From Frondihabitans sp. PhB188 (lineage in GTDB: Bacteria > Actinomycetota > Actinomycetes > Actinomycetales > Microbacteriaceae), in assembly GCF_003752365.1 (NCBI RefSeq), contig NZ_RJUO01000002.1, positions 1-64,000 on the forward strand: a DNA stretch of 64,000 nucleotides, written 5' to 3'. The notes under the pieces were generated by a model. The model was given only the letters and a program-made list of their open reading frames with translations. It was not told where the DNA came from and ran no database searches. A program made the position numbers and the translations under genes. This document shows positions 34,476-43,740 of this stretch, piece after piece. Position 1 is the stretch's first letter. The number at the start of each line of letters is the position of its first letter.

Positions 34476-35840
34476 CTACTGAGCCCGCGACACCGTGACC
34501 ATCTCGTCGCGCGGCACGACCTTCACGCGGACGCGCTCGACCTCGCCCTCGAAGCCGGCGCCGAGCGCCATCTCGTGCTCGTCGAGGCGGTGCCAGCCCT
34601 CGAGGTCGGTGAACGCGACGCCGCGGGATTCGAGCAACGCGGGGATCGCCTCGAGCGACGGGTCGGCCGGGGCCCACCACGACGCCTGGTCGGTCAGCAC
34701 GTGCTGCACGGTCTCCATCGCGTCGCTCTTGGTGTGGCCGATGAGGCCGACGGGGCCGCGCTTGATCCAGCCGGTGGCGTACACGCCGGGCACGATCTGA
34801 TCGTGGTCGTCGAGCACCTGGCCCTCGTGGTTCGGGATGACGCCGCGCTTCTCGTCGAACGGGATGCCGTCGAGGGGCGAGCCGAAGTAGCCGACGGCGC
34901 GGTAGATCGCCTGCATCTCGACGGTGCGGAACTCGCCGGTGCCCTCGACGCTGCCTGCGCCGTCGGGCCGGGTGCGCTCATAGGTGAGGCCGGAGACCCG
35001 GCCGTCGACCTCGTCGACTCGCACGGGCTTGGCGTAGAAGTGCAGGTGGAGACGGCGCGACGCGCTGCCGGTCTCGCGCTGACGCCACTGGTTCAGGACC
35101 TTGTCGATGACGAAGACCTGCTTGTTGGTGGCGATGGCGTTCTTCGAGGCCTCGTCGTAGTCGAAGTCCTCGTCGTAGACGATCATGTCGACGTCGCGGA
35201 GCTCGCCCAGCTCGCGGAGCTCGAGCGGCGAGAACTTCACCTGGGCCGGACCGCGGCGGCCGAAGATGTGCACGTCGGTGACGGGCGATGCCTTGAGCAC
35301 GTCGTAGACGTTGTCGGGGATCTCGGTGGGAAGGAGGTCGTCGGCGTGCTTGGCGAGGATGCGCGAGACGTCCAGGGCGACGTTGCCGACGCCGACGACG
35401 CCGATCGAGGAGGCCTCCAGCGGCCAGGTGCGCGGCACGTCGGGGTGGCCGTCGAACCAGCTGACGAAGTCGGCGGCGCCGTAGCTGCCCTCGAGGTCGA
35501 TGCCGGGGATGTCGAGGTCGGCGTCCTTGATGGCGCCGGTCGAGAAGATAACGGCGTTGTAGTGCTTCTTCAGGTCGTCGAGCGAGATGTCGACGCCGTA
35601 GCGGACGTTGCCGAAGATGCGGATGTCGCCGCGGTCGAGCACGTCGCGGAGGGCGTTGATGATGCCCTTGATGCGCGGGTGGTCGGGGGCGACGCCGTAG
35701 CGGACGAGGCCGTACGGGGCGGGGAGCTGCTCGAACAGGTCGATCTGGACGTCGAACTGGCGTTCGGCCTTCAGGATGATGTCGGCGGCGTAGATACCGG
35801 CGGGGCCGGCTCCAACGATGGCGAGGCGCAAGGTCGTCAT
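34476..35840 (-). CDS. fprA: Ferredoxin/flavodoxin-NADP reductase, FprA type
   Basis: A 454-residue FAD/NADPH oxidoreductase of the adrenodoxin-reductase (FprA) type, which moves electrons between NADPH and ferredoxin. Seen: FAD site VGAGPAGIYAADIIL, the PYGLVRYGVAPDHP motif specific to this family, the NADP site VVGVGNVALDVSRILA, HIFGRRGPAQVKFS, and the C-terminal YATGWIKRGPVGLIGHTKSDA. I chose ATG 35840; the upstream in-frame extension to 35930 is poor. It lies among quinone genes but is probably its own unit, with a 120-base gap to the polyprenyl synthase gene. Confidence 0.9.
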   Translation of the reverse strand: MTTLRLAIVGAGPAGIYAADIILKAERQFDVQIDLFEQLPAPYGLVRYGVAPDHPRIKGIINALRDVLDRGDIRIFGNVRYGVDISLDDLKKHYNAVIFSTGAIKDADLDIPGIDLEGSYGAADFVSWFDGHPDVPRTWPLEASSIGVVGVGNVALDVSRILAKHADDLLPTEIPDNVYDVLKASPVTDVHIFGRRGPAQVKFSPLELRELGELRDVDMIVYDEDFDYDEASKNAIATNKQVFVIDKVLNQWRQRETGSASRRLHLHFYAKPVRVDEVDGRVSGLTYERTRPDGAGSVEGTGEFRTVEMQAIYRAVGYFGSPLDGIPFDEKRGVIPNHEGQVLDDHDQIVPGVYATGWIKRGPVGLIGHTKSDAMETVQHVLTDQASWWAPADPSLEAIPALLESRGVAFTDLEGWHRLDEHEMALGAGFEGEVERVRVKVVPRDEMVTVSRAQ

Positions 35841-35960
35841 AGGTACTGCGTTCTTTTCCGGGCGGTTCGGGGTGTTCTCGGACAGGTGGTCAGGGTGTGT
35901 TCGGCGTGCCGCTGCGAATCGCTCGGACAAGCCCGGGCACGAGGGCCTGAGTCGGGAGAG

Positions 35961-37040
35961 CTAGGCCTGGCGCTCGACGACGCGCTCCGCGAAGCGGGTC
36001 AGCGCCTTCTTCACGGGGCCCTGCGGCAGCGGCGCGAGTGCGGCGACCGCGTCGTCGGCCCAGCGGCGGGCCTCGTCGTGGGTGCGGCGCGTGACGTCGT
36101 GCTCGCGGAGCTGCCGGACGGTGTCGGCGAGGTCGGCCTCGCTGACGTCGCCGCCCGCGGTCGCGGCGCGCACGTTGGCCTCGATCTCGCTGAGCAGCGC
36201 CGACGAGTCGATGTCGGTCTGGGCCTCGACGCGCAGGAACATGAGCGGCAGGGTCTCGACGCCGGCCAGGAGGTCGGTGCCGGCGCGCTTGCCGGTCTCC
36301 TCGCTCTGCGGCGACAGGTCGATGACGTCGTCGACGAGCTGGAACGCGACGCCGATCTTCTCGCCGAAGGCCGAGACCGGCCCGAGGTACTCCCGCGGGG
36401 CGCCGGAGAACATGACGCCGACCTTGGCCGCCATCGAGATGAGCGAGCCGGTCTTGTCGCTGAGCACGTCGAGGTAGTGCGCGATGGGGTCGTCGCCCTC
36501 GCGCGGGCCGATCGTCTCGTGCAGCTGGCCGAGGCAGAGGCGCTCGAATGTCTGCGCCTGGAGCCGTATCGCCTCCTCGCCGAGATCGGCGACGATCGTG
36601 GAGGCCCGGGCGAAGAGCAGGTCGCCGGTAAGGATGGCGACGCTGTTGCCCCAGCGCGACTGGGCGCTCGGGACGCCGCGGCGCATGGTCGCCTCGTCCA
36701 TGACGTCGTCGTGGTAGAGCGACGCGAGATGCGTGATCTCGACGGCCTGCGCGGCCGACACGACGGCGTCGGTGGCCCCGTCGCCCAGCTGCGAGATGAG
36801 CAGTGCGAGCGTCGGGCGGATGCGCTTGCCGCCGGCACTGAGCAGGTAGCGGCTAGTGACGTCGGCGAGGTCGTCGCCGAAGGCCATCTCGACGAGCAGG
36901 CCGTCTTCGACGCGCTCGAGGCCGGCGTCGATGGCCGCGACGAAGCGGCGCTCGGAGGCCGACGAGAAGAGCTTCTCAGCGAGGCCGAGCGACGAGCTCA
37001 AGCCCGAGCTCCGACGAGCCGGAGGTGCACTGGGGTTCAC
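35961..37040 (-). CDS. Polyprenyl diphosphate synthase (menaquinone side chain)
   Basis: A 359-residue trans-isoprenyl diphosphate synthase. The first Asp-rich motif is LYHDDVMDEA, the second QLVDDVIDLS, with the GGKRIRP substrate loop before them. Product length is set by residues before the first motif, which I have not modelled; hepta- or octaprenyl is likely for menaquinone. It is encoded 21 bases upstream of nothing on its own strand except menG, which starts at 37793 and reads into it, so menG and this gene are an operon. Confidence 0.92.
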   Translation of the reverse strand: MNPSAPPARRSSGLSSSLGLAEKLFSSASERRFVAAIDAGLERVEDGLLVEMAFGDDLADVTSRYLLSAGGKRIRPTLALLISQLGDGATDAVVSAAQAVEITHLASLYHDDVMDEATMRRGVPSAQSRWGNSVAILTGDLLFARASTIVADLGEEAIRLQAQTFERLCLGQLHETIGPREGDDPIAHYLDVLSDKTGSLISMAAKVGVMFSGAPREYLGPVSAFGEKIGVAFQLVDDVIDLSPQSEETGKRAGTDLLAGVETLPLMFLRVEAQTDIDSSALLSEIEANVRAATAGGDVSEADLADTVRQLREHDVTRRTHDEARRWADDAVAALAPLPQGPVKKALTRFAERVVERQA

Positions 37041-37061
37041 GGGTTCACCTTTGCGTGTGGT

Positions 37062-37793
37062 TCAGGCGTCGGGGGCCGAGGCGGGTCGCCTCGTCGAGCC
37101 GGCGGGCTTGTGGCCCCGGTGGAGGGCCACGATCCCTGCGGTCAGGTTGCGGTAGGCGACACGGGTGAAGCCGGCCCCGCGGAGCCACTGGCTGAGCACC
37201 TGCTGCTCGGGCCATTTCTCGATCGACTCGGCGAGGTAGGTGTAGGCGGGCGAGTTGCTGGAGGTGACCTTGGCGATTCCGGGCAGCACGTGCCGCAGGT
37301 ACGCCTGGTAGCCGAAGCGCAGGGCGGCGACGGGCGGGGTCGAGAACTCGCAGATCACGACACGGCCGCCGGGCTTGAGCACACGGTACATCTCGGAGAG
37401 CGCCTGGCGCGGCTTGTTCACGTTGCGCAGGCCGAACGAGATCGTGACGGCGTCGAAGGTGCCGTCGTCGAACGGCAGCCGCTCGGCATCGCCCTCGATG
37501 AACTCGATGTGCGGCTGGCGCTTGCGGCCGACCGCGACCATGCCGGCCGAGAAGTCGAGAGCCGTGACGGTGGCGCCGCCCTTGGCGATGGCGGCCGACG
37601 ACGTGCCGGTGCCGGCAGCGATGTCGAGCACCTTCTCGCCGGGCTCGGCGCCGATCGCCTTCACGGTGGCGATGCGCCACAGCACCGCGTTGCCGCCCGA
37701 CAGGATGTCGTTCGTCACGTCGTAGTGCGCGGCCACCCCATCGAACATGGAGGCAACCTCGCTGGGCTGCTTGTTCATATCGGCCTTGGTCAC
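37062..37793 (-). CDS. menG: Demethylmenaquinone methyltransferase
   Basis: A 243-residue class I SAM methyltransferase of the UbiE/MenG group, performing the last step of menaquinone synthesis. Seen: SAM site VLDIAAGTGTSSAA, the segment ISFGLRNVNKP (UbiE signature 2) and the N-terminal signature ASMFDGVAAHYDVTND. The GTG start at 37793 is chosen because VTKADMNKQPSEVASMF matches the actinobacterial MenG start. It shares a 122-base divergent region with menF and is followed after 21 bases by the polyprenyl synthase gene. Confidence 0.93.
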   Translation of the reverse strand: MTKADMNKQPSEVASMFDGVAAHYDVTNDILSGGNAVLWRIATVKAIGAEPGEKVLDIAAGTGTSSAAIAKGGATVTALDFSAGMVAVGRKRQPHIEFIEGDAERLPFDDGTFDAVTISFGLRNVNKPRQALSEMYRVLKPGGRVVICEFSTPPVAALRFGYQAYLRHVLPGIAKVTSSNSPAYTYLAESIEKWPEQQVLSQWLRGAGFTRVAYRNLTAGIVALHRGHKPAGSTRRPASAPDA

Positions 37794-37915
37794 GCAGGGA
37801 ATCCTACCGGCCCGATCTCCACCCAGGCCGAGAGCAGGCGATGCACGACGAACACCCAGGTGAAGGGGACGCAACTGCCCGAGGGCCCCGCGATCCCGGT
37901 CGTTACGATGAAGAA

Positions 37916-39142
37916 GTGAGCCACCCCCTGCACGTCGAGACCACCCGGATCGACGACATCACCCCCTTCCTCGCCCACGTCGACCCTCGCGATCCGCTCC
38001 TCTTCGTGCGGCGCGGCGACGGCATCGCCGGCATCGGCGAGGCGCTGCGGCTCGAGTTCCGGGGCGAGGCGCGGATGCGGGAGGCGGCCGAGGCCTGGCG
38101 AGGGATCGCCGCGGCTGCGACCGTCGTCGACGAGGTGCGGCTCGCGGGAACGGGGCTCGTCGCGTTCGGGTCCTTCGCGTTCGCGGACGAGTCCGACGAC
38201 GTGAGCGTGCTCATCGTGCCGCGGGTCGTCGTCGGCCGTTGCGCGGGCGTCGACTGGATCACGCGAGTCGACGGCGCCGACGTCGGCGAGCGCACGTCGC
38301 TGGGCGCCGAGGTGCACGTCGAGTTCGCCGAGCCGGCGTTCACGGCGGCCGCGTACGCCGGTGCCGTGCACGACGCGGTCGCCGCGATCGAGTCGGGCGA
38401 GCTGAGCAAGGTCGTGCTGGCGAGGCCCCTCGACGCCGCCCTCCCCGACGACGCCGACCTGCGTCGCGTGGCGCGCGACCTCGCGTTCGCCTACCCCGAC
38501 ACCTACACGTTCGCGGTCGACGGGCTCATCGGGTCGAGCCCCGAGACGCTGATCCGCAGCGAGTCCGGCGAGCTGAGCGCCCGGGTCCTCGCCGGCAGCA
38601 TGGGCCGCGGCATCGACGCGGCCTCCGACGCCGCGAACGCGCTCGAGCTCGCTACGTCGCAGAAAGACCTCGACGAGCACGCCTTCGCCCTGAGCAGCAT
38701 CCTGCTCTCGCTCGAGCGCCACGCGATCGAGGTCACCACGGCCGAGAGGCCGTTCACGCTCCGGCTGCCGAACGTGTGGCACCTCGCCACCGACGTCCGG
38801 GGGCGCCTGGCCGACGGCGCGTCCGCGCTCGACCTCATCGACTCCCTGCACCCCACGGCAGCGGTCGCAGGAACTCCCACCCCCGCCGCCCTGGCCGTCA
38901 TCGCGCGGCTCGAGCCGTTCGACCGCGGCCGCTACGCCGGCCCCGTGGGCTGGGTGGGGGCCGACGGCGACGGCGAGTGGGCGATCGCTCTCCGGTGCGC
39001 TCAGGTGACGCGAGCGGCCGACGGCGCCGACGGCCGCGTGCGGGCCTACGCCGGGGCGGGCATCGTCGCCGAGTCCGTCGCCAGTCGCGAGGTCGCGGAG
39101 ACCACGATGAAGTTCATGCCGATGGCCGACGCGCTGGGCTGA
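37916..39142 (+). CDS. menF: Isochorismate synthase
   Basis: A 408-residue chorismate-using enzyme that makes isochorismate for menaquinone. C-terminal motifs of the chorismate-binding domain are GSSPETLIR, LAGSMGRGID, LHPTAAVAGTPTP, and GPVGWVGADGDGEWAIALR. An isochorismate pathway to siderophores or salicylate uses the same fold, but location beside menG and menD points to menaquinone. GTG 37916 is the start; it is preceded by a purine-rich stretch. A copy of the dispersed motif encodes the AGTP segment near residue 320. Confidence 0.9.
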   Translation: MSHPLHVETTRIDDITPFLAHVDPRDPLLFVRRGDGIAGIGEALRLEFRGEARMREAAEAWRGIAAAATVVDEVRLAGTGLVAFGSFAFADESDDVSVLIVPRVVVGRCAGVDWITRVDGADVGERTSLGAEVHVEFAEPAFTAAAYAGAVHDAVAAIESGELSKVVLARPLDAALPDDADLRRVARDLAFAYPDTYTFAVDGLIGSSPETLIRSESGELSARVLAGSMGRGIDAASDAANALELATSQKDLDEHAFALSSILLSLERHAIEVTTAERPFTLRLPNVWHLATDVRGRLADGASALDLIDSLHPTAAVAGTPTPAALAVIARLEPFDRGRYAGPVGWVGADGDGEWAIALRCAQVTRAADGADGRVRAYAGAGIVAESVASREVAETTMKFMPMADALG

Positions 39143-39183
39143 CCGCCGACGACGCTGACCGGGCGGGCCGAGCCGGCGCCCCG

Positions 39184-40035
39184 CTAGGAGGCCGCGAGAC
39201 GCGTCTTCTCGACGGCGACGTCGAAGTCGGCCGGCGGCCAGTCGAGTTCCTGCGCCCGGAGCGCGGTGATGAGGAGCCGCTGGACGGCGACCCTCGCGTA
39301 CCACTTCTTGTCGGCCGGCACCACGAACCACGGCGCCTGATCGGTCGACGTGCGATCGAGGGCCACCTGGTAGGCGCTCTGGTAGTCGGCCCAGAGGTTG
39401 CGCTCGTCGATGTCGCCGGGGTTGTACTTCCAGTGCTTGTCGGGGCGGTCGAGCCGTTCTGCGAGACGCGCCTTCTGCTCGTCGAACGAGATGTGCAGCA
39501 TCACCTTGATCAGGGTCGTGCCGCTCGCGACGAGCTCGCTCTCGAAGGCGTTGATCTCGTCGTAGCGCTGCTCGAGCACGTCGGTCGAGACCAGCGAGCG
39601 GACCCGCGCGACGAGGACGTCTTCGTAGTGCGACCGGTCGAAGACGCCGATCATGCCCACGCCGGGCAGCTCGTTGCGCACCCGCCAGAGGAAGTCGTGG
39701 GCCAGCTCCTCTTCGGTGGGCTTCTTGAAGGCGTGGTGCTTGATGCCCTGCGGGTCGACCGCGCCGACCACGTGGCGGACGATGCCGCCCTTGCCGGCGG
39801 TGTCCATCGCCTGGAGCACGAGCAGCACACTCTTCGTGCCACCTGCCGCGCGCGAGTCGGCGAAGAGCTTCTCCTGCAGCTCGGACAGCTGCTCGCGGCC
39901 CGACTCGAGCGACTGCTGGCCGTACTTCTTGTCGCCGCCGAAGCCGGGCGAGGCGTCGGTGTCGATGCTGTCGAGGGCGGTGCCGCGCGCGAACTTCAGC
40001 GCGTCGGACGGTTCGGTGCTCCACGTCTTGGCCAT
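39184..40035 (-). CDS. Polyphosphate kinase 2 family (PPK2)
   Basis: A 283-residue PPK2-type polyphosphate:nucleotide phosphotransferase. Walker A is QAMDTAGKGG, and the lid and Walker B region is FDRSHYEDVLVARV. A complete PPK2 domain covers ~55-265. It converts polyphosphate and NDP or NMP into higher nucleotides. It is convergent with menF (42-base gap). The 17-bp tandem repeats at 40048 lie directly upstream of its ATG and may affect its promoter. Confidence 0.92.
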   Translation of the reverse strand: MAKTWSTEPSDALKFARGTALDSIDTDASPGFGGDKKYGQQSLESGREQLSELQEKLFADSRAAGGTKSVLLVLQAMDTAGKGGIVRHVVGAVDPQGIKHHAFKKPTEEELAHDFLWRVRNELPGVGMIGVFDRSHYEDVLVARVRSLVSTDVLEQRYDEINAFESELVASGTTLIKVMLHISFDEQKARLAERLDRPDKHWKYNPGDIDERNLWADYQSAYQVALDRTSTDQAPWFVVPADKKWYARVAVQRLLITALRAQELDWPPADFDVAVEKTRLAAS

Positions 40036-40047
40036 TTCTCGACCTTA

Positions 40048-40114
40048 GACCCGGAGCTCCCGCAGATCCGGAGCGCCCGCAGATCCGGAGCGCCTGCAGA
40101 CCCGGAGCCTCTGC
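40048..40114. repeat. Four tandem 17-bp repeats
   Basis: GAYCCGGAGCNCCYGCA recurs at 40048, 40065, 40082 and 40099 with few changes. The array fills the whole gap between the menD stop and the ppk2 start, in the ppk2 5' region. Slippage could change spacing or expression. Confidence 0.8.
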
Positions 40115-40119
40115 CGTTC

Positions 40120-41862
40120 TCACCGCGCCAGCGGCACCTCGATGACAGTGCCCGTCGGCCCGGCGAGCGCCTGCTCGAGCTCGCCGCGGGTCGACGCCCG
40201 CACGTAGTCCCAGCCGTAGGCACGGGCCAGGTGCTCGAACGACACCGGCTGCGGCGTGAGCTGCACGCGCGTCATGGCGTCGACGGGCGCGGTCTGCGCG
40301 ACCTCGAGCCCGTCGAAGATCGTGCCGCCGCCATCGTTGCCCACGACGATCTGCAGCCGCGGGCGGGCCTCGCCCTCGCCGAACAGCAGGGAGCCGGCGT
40401 CGTGCAGCAGTGTCAGGTCGCCGACGAGCACGCGCGAGATGCCCCGGGCGCCGTCGGCCCAGTCGAGCGCAGGGCCTCCCGAGGTGCCGCCGGCCTGCGA
40501 CGCGAGCGCGATTCCGGTGGCCGTCGCGATCGTGCCGTCGATGCCGGCGAGGCCGCGGTTCGCGTGCACGGCGATCTTCTTGCCCGTCACGGCGACGTCG
40601 GCTTCGCGGATCAGCCGAGACGCCCCGAGGATCAGCCGGTCGTGCGGCCAGGTCAGGCGCCAGAGCGCTTCGACCAGGTGGCGACGTGTCACCGGCTGCC
40701 GGATCACGTCGACCTCGGAGCGCAGGAACTCGGACTGCTCGGCCTCCAGGTCGGGCGCCGCGTCGTCGTCGCTCAGCAGCGCCCGACCGGTGTGCACCCA
40801 GCTTCCGACCCAGCCGCGATGCTGCCGACCGCCGGGGTCGCCCTCGATCCGCACGTCGTCGACCACGGTCGCCGACCGGCTCGGGTCGTACGCCTCCGGG
40901 ACTCCGCCGCGCACCACGACGACCTCCACGTCGGCCCGCTTCAGCAGCGCGGGGATCTCGCGGGTGAGCGTGGGGTGCCCGAAGACGACGACGCGGCGCA
41001 CGGCGCCGCCGAACGCGGGATCGTCGAGCAGCTGCCGATACGACGGCACGAGGTGCGGGCCGAAGCGGGCGCCGCTCGAGACCTCGGCGACGAGAGGCGC
41101 GCCGAGCAGGCGGGCGGCCTCCTCGGCCCGGGGGCCGGCCGCGTGGCCGGCGACGACGACGGTGCCGGGTACCTCGTCGACGCGGAGGTCGGCGGTGCGG
41201 CCGGGGAGGGCGGCGGTCGTCGGAGTTCCTGCGCCGGGAGCAGGCGCAGCCTCGGTCGGAAGCGTGGTCGCCGGGGCGGAGAGCGGCTCCCGGAAGGCCA
41301 CGTTGAGCTGGACGGGGCCCGGTGCAGCGGGACGGTCGGGCGAGCCGGAGCGGCCGAGGGCGGCCGAGACGGCTTCGCGCGCCAGCTCGTGGACGTACTG
41401 CGCGTCGACTCCGCTGTCGGACGGCGCCTGCACGTCGCGCAGCAGGCGGAGTGCCTCGCCGAAGAGGCGCGGCTGGTGCGTGGTCTGGTTGGAGCCGATC
41501 CCGCGCATCTCGTCGGGCCGGTCGGCCGTCAGCAGGATCAGCGGGACGCCCGAGTGATGCGCCTCGAGCACGGCCGGATGCAGATTCGCGACGGCGGTTC
41601 CCGACGTGGTGACGACGGCGGTGGGCTGCCCCGACTCGATCGCCAGCCCCAGGGCCAGGAACCCCGCTGAGCGCTCGTCGAGCCGGACGTGCAGCCGCAG
41701 GCGCCCGGCGCGCTCGAACTCCGCCGCCGCGAGGGCCAGCGCCTGTGACCGCGACCCCGGGCTGAGCACGACGTCTCGGACGCCCGAGGCCTGCAGCTCG
41801 GCGAGGAGCACGACGGCGAAATCGGTAGCGGGACTGCCCGAGGGGGCGGGAAGGGTCGGCAC
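40120..41862 (-). CDS. menD: SEPHCHC synthase
   Basis: A 580-residue thiamine-diphosphate enzyme adding 2-oxoglutarate to isochorismate, first committed step of menaquinone synthesis. Motifs: [12 protein letters not shown], the Glu-containing [30 protein letters not shown], and ThDP binding from [13 protein letters not shown] to [12 protein letters not shown] 41862 is taken as start because it overlaps the stop TAG of the preceding gene (TAGTG), implying coupling. Two copies of the dispersed motif (40722, 41224) fall in weakly conserved linkers, the second in a Pro/Ala/Gly-rich insertion. Confidence 0.93.
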   Translation of the reverse strand: MPTLPAPSGSPATDFAVVLLAELQASGVRDVVLSPGSRSQALALAAAEFERAGRLRLHVRLDERSAGFLALGLAIESGQPTAVVTTSGTAVANLHPAVLEAHHSGVPLILLTADRPDEMRGIGSNQTTHQPRLFGEALRLLRDVQAPSDSGVDAQYVHELAREAVSAALGRSGSPDRPAAPGPVQLNVAFREPLSAPATTLPTEAAPAPGAGTPTTAALPGRTADLRVDEVPGTVVVAGHAAGPRAEEAARLLGAPLVAEVSSGARFGPHLVPSYRQLLDDPAFGGAVRRVVVFGHPTLTREIPALLKRADVEVVVVRGGVPEAYDPSRSATVVDDVRIEGDPGGRQHRGWVGSWVHTGRALLSDDDAAPDLEAEQSEFLRSEVDVIRQPVTRRHLVEALWRLTWPHDRLILGASRLIREADVAVTGKKIAVHANRGLAGIDGTIATATGIALASQAGGTSGGPALDWADGARGISRVLVGDLTLLHDAGSLLFGEGEARPRLQIVVGNDGGGTIFDGLEVAQTAPVDAMTRVQLTPQPVSFEHLARAYGWDYVRASTRGELEQALAGPTGTVIEVPLAR

Positions 41863-42224
41863 TACTTCAGTGTGCCACTCGGCCCGTCGTCGTCCGTGCG
41901 GGCGGGCGGCTCCGAGAGTTCCTGCTCGAGGCGGCGGATGCGCTCGTCGAGTTCGTGACGGTCTTCGTCGCTCACCGCCGTGAACGGGCGGCCCAGGAAC
42001 TCCGGATCGTCGTCGGGGGCGACGGTGCGTCGCGGCGTGCGCGGGGCTCTGCCGAGCAGCAGCCACAGCACGGCGCCGACGACGGGGAGCACGATGACGA
42101 TCAGAGCCCACACCGGCTTCGGCAGTGCGCGCACCCGCTGATGCTCGGTGAAGAGGCAGTCGACGAGGGCGTAGACGACGAACGCGGCGGCTGCCACGAT
42201 CAGAACAATCAGACCCTTGACCAT
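41862..42224 (-). CDS. PLDc_N-type small membrane protein
   Basis: A 120-residue protein with an N-terminal helix ([19 protein letters not shown]), a short loop and a second helix ([23 protein letters not shown]), the pattern of the phospholipase D N-terminal (cardiolipin-synthase-like) domain, then an acidic coiled tail with [12 protein letters not shown]. It lacks a catalytic domain. The stop overlaps the menD start, so it is translationally linked to menD, as is common near this gene in Microbacteriaceae. Its function is unknown. Confidence 0.75.
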   Translation of the reverse strand: MVKGLIVLIVAAAAFVVYALVDCLFTEHQRVRALPKPVWALIVIVLPVVGAVLWLLLGRAPRTPRRTVAPDDDPEFLGRPFTAVSDEDRHELDERIRRLEQELSEPPARTDDDGPSGTLK

Positions 42225-42291
42225 GTGGGCGATGGTAGGCGCCCCGACTGTGCGATCGCCCGGCCGAGGTAGCTCGTTTAGACTGCCCAGC

Positions 42292-42582
42292 GTGAAAGCA
42301 GCGCTCCTCTACACCTCCGCCCGCATCGGCACGTTCGCGGTCATCTTCGTGGTGCTGAGGTTCATCCCGTCGATCAACGTCTACATCGCCGCCGCAATCG
42401 CCGCGGTGCTGGCACTGCTCATCTCGTACATCTTCTTCGGCCGCCTTCGCGCCGGTGTCGCCGAGGGCATCGCGCAGCGGCGCATGGTGCCGGAGCGCGA
42501 CCTCGACGCCGACGCGGAGGATGAGCTGCTCGGCGGCCGCCCCGTGCTGCGCAAGTCGGGTCCGCCGTCCGAAGACGCGTAG
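42292..42582 (+). CDS. DUF4229 small membrane protein
   Basis: A 96-residue protein with two helices ([13 protein letters not shown] and [20 protein letters not shown]) followed by an acidic, charged tail. It resembles DUF4229 proteins, which are small actinobacterial membrane proteins of unknown role often found near menaquinone genes. GTG 42292 is the start. It is divergent from the PLDc_N-type gene and convergent with menA. Confidence 0.75.
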   Translation: MKAALLYTSARIGTFAVIFVVLRFIPSINVYIAAAIAAVLALLISYIFFGRLRAGVAEGIAQRRMVPERDLDADAEDELLGGRPVLRKSGPPSEDA

Positions 42583-42603
42583 GGCGTCCCGGACCGACGC
42601 GCG

Positions 42604-42644
42604 CTGACGCCGCGCCGGTGCGCCCTGACGCCGCGCCGGTGCGC
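42604..42644. repeat. Direct repeat of 20 bp between DUF4229 and menA
   Basis: CTGACGCCGCGCCGGTGCGC occurs at 42604 and again at 42625 (21-bp period) in the 63-base gap between two convergent genes. Each copy is itself partly palindromic (GCGCCGGTGCGC). Confidence 0.75.
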
Positions 42645-42645
42645 G

Positions 42646-43599
42646 CTACGGCTGCGCGAAGAAGAACAGGGCGCTGAGGCCCAGCGAGAACAGCAGCGCA
42701 GAGAACGACGACAGCTGGAGCGCCAGGATCAGCTCTCTCGCCGTCTTCGCCGTGACGCCGATGAGCAGGGCCGGCAGCGTCAGGATCAGAGCGAAGTAGA
42801 CGTAGCCGACGTTGAAGAAGAGGTACGTGTAGAAGAACACGATCACGTACGGCACCAGAAGGAAGAGCGCGTAGACGATGCGCGACCCGCGCTGGCCGAG
42901 GACGACGGCAAGCGTGCGCTTGCCGGCCTGGCGGTCCTGCTCGATGTCGCGGATGTTGTTGACCATCAGCACCGCGCACGAGAACAGGCCGATCATGACG
43001 GCGAAGCCGACGGCCGTGTACGAGACGTCGTGCGCCTGGACGAACATGGTGCCGCACGTCGCCACGAGGCCGAAGAACACGAAGACGAAGATCTCGCCCA
43101 TGGCGTTGTAGCCGTACGGGCGACGGCCCCCGGTGTAGAACCAGGCGGCGACCACGCACGCGGCGCCGACGGCGAGGAGCCACCAGAACTGCGTGATGAT
43201 CACGATGGCGATGCCCGCACCGGCCGCGACGGCGAACGAGGCGAAGGCGACGTTGCGCACCCTCTTCGCGTTCGCGACGCCGCCGCCGGTCAGGCGTGGA
43301 GGGCCGACGCGGAACTTGTCGGTGCCCTTGATCCCGTCGGAGTAGTCGTTCGCGTAGTTCACACCGACCTGCAGGAACAGCGACACGATGAGGCACAGGA
43401 GCGCGAGCGGCCAGTCGAAGTCGTTGACGGCCGCGGCGGCGGCGCTGCCGAGGGCGACCGGCGCGATCGACAGGGTCAGCGTGCGAGGCCGCGCCCCCGA
43501 GATCCAGTCGCCGGCCGTCGCCTTGCGCGCGACGACCTTCCCGGGGCGTCCGCCCGGTCGGCCGGTCTTCTTCTTGCTGTTCGATCGCGTCTGTGGCAC
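42646..43599 (-). CDS. menA: 1,4-dihydroxy-2-naphthoate polyprenyltransferase
   Basis: A 317-residue UbiA-type membrane prenyltransferase that attaches the isoprenoid chain to DHNA. Eight or nine helices are visible with the first Asp motif NYANDYSDGIKGTD and the second DIEQDRQAGKRTLAV. The Lys/Gly-rich N-terminal 25 residues are cytoplasmic. It belongs to the minus-strand group before menE, with an unusual palindrome in the 142-base gap. Confidence 0.92.
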   Translation of the reverse strand: MPQTRSNSKKKTGRPGGRPGKVVARKATAGDWISGARPRTLTLSIAPVALGSAAAAAVNDFDWPLALLCLIVSLFLQVGVNYANDYSDGIKGTDKFRVGPPRLTGGGVANAKRVRNVAFASFAVAAGAGIAIVIITQFWWLLAVGAACVVAAWFYTGGRRPYGYNAMGEIFVFVFFGLVATCGTMFVQAHDVSYTAVGFAVMIGLFSCAVLMVNNIRDIEQDRQAGKRTLAVVLGQRGSRIVYALFLLVPYVIVFFYTYLFFNVGYVYFALILTLPALLIGVTAKTARELILALQLSSFSALLFSLGLSALFFFAQP

Positions 43600-43680
43600 C
43601 CCGGGAGTTTACCGGGCGTCTCTCCGAAGTCGGCCACTTCGCTCCACGCCCTGCGAGGGGCCGGAGTTCGCTCTGGGGAC

Positions 43681-43716
43681 GCTTTCCCTGCGCGTGAATT
43701 CACGCCCAGGGAAAGC
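43681..43716. repeat. 36-bp near-perfect loopless palindrome
   Basis: The arms GCTTTCCCTGCGCGTGAA and TTCACGCCCAGGGAAAGC are complementary at 17 of 18 positions with no spacer (centre GAATTC). It lies 82 bases before the menA start codon, and 25 bases past the menE stop. It could form a cruciform, act as a binding site, or end menE transcription; no U-tract follows. Confidence 0.85.
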
Positions 43717-43740
43717 CTTCGGGAACGAAACCCCCGGGGC

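Noticed and set aside
34575-37919. A 1,114-codon open frame on the + strand
   Set aside because: It is antisense to fprA, the polyprenyl synthase and menG, all with clear motifs. Long antisense frames are common at this GC content.
37790-40123. A 777-codon open frame on the - strand across menF and ppk2
   Set aside because: Antisense to menF and out of frame with ppk2; the translation is Arg/Pro-rich with no domain.
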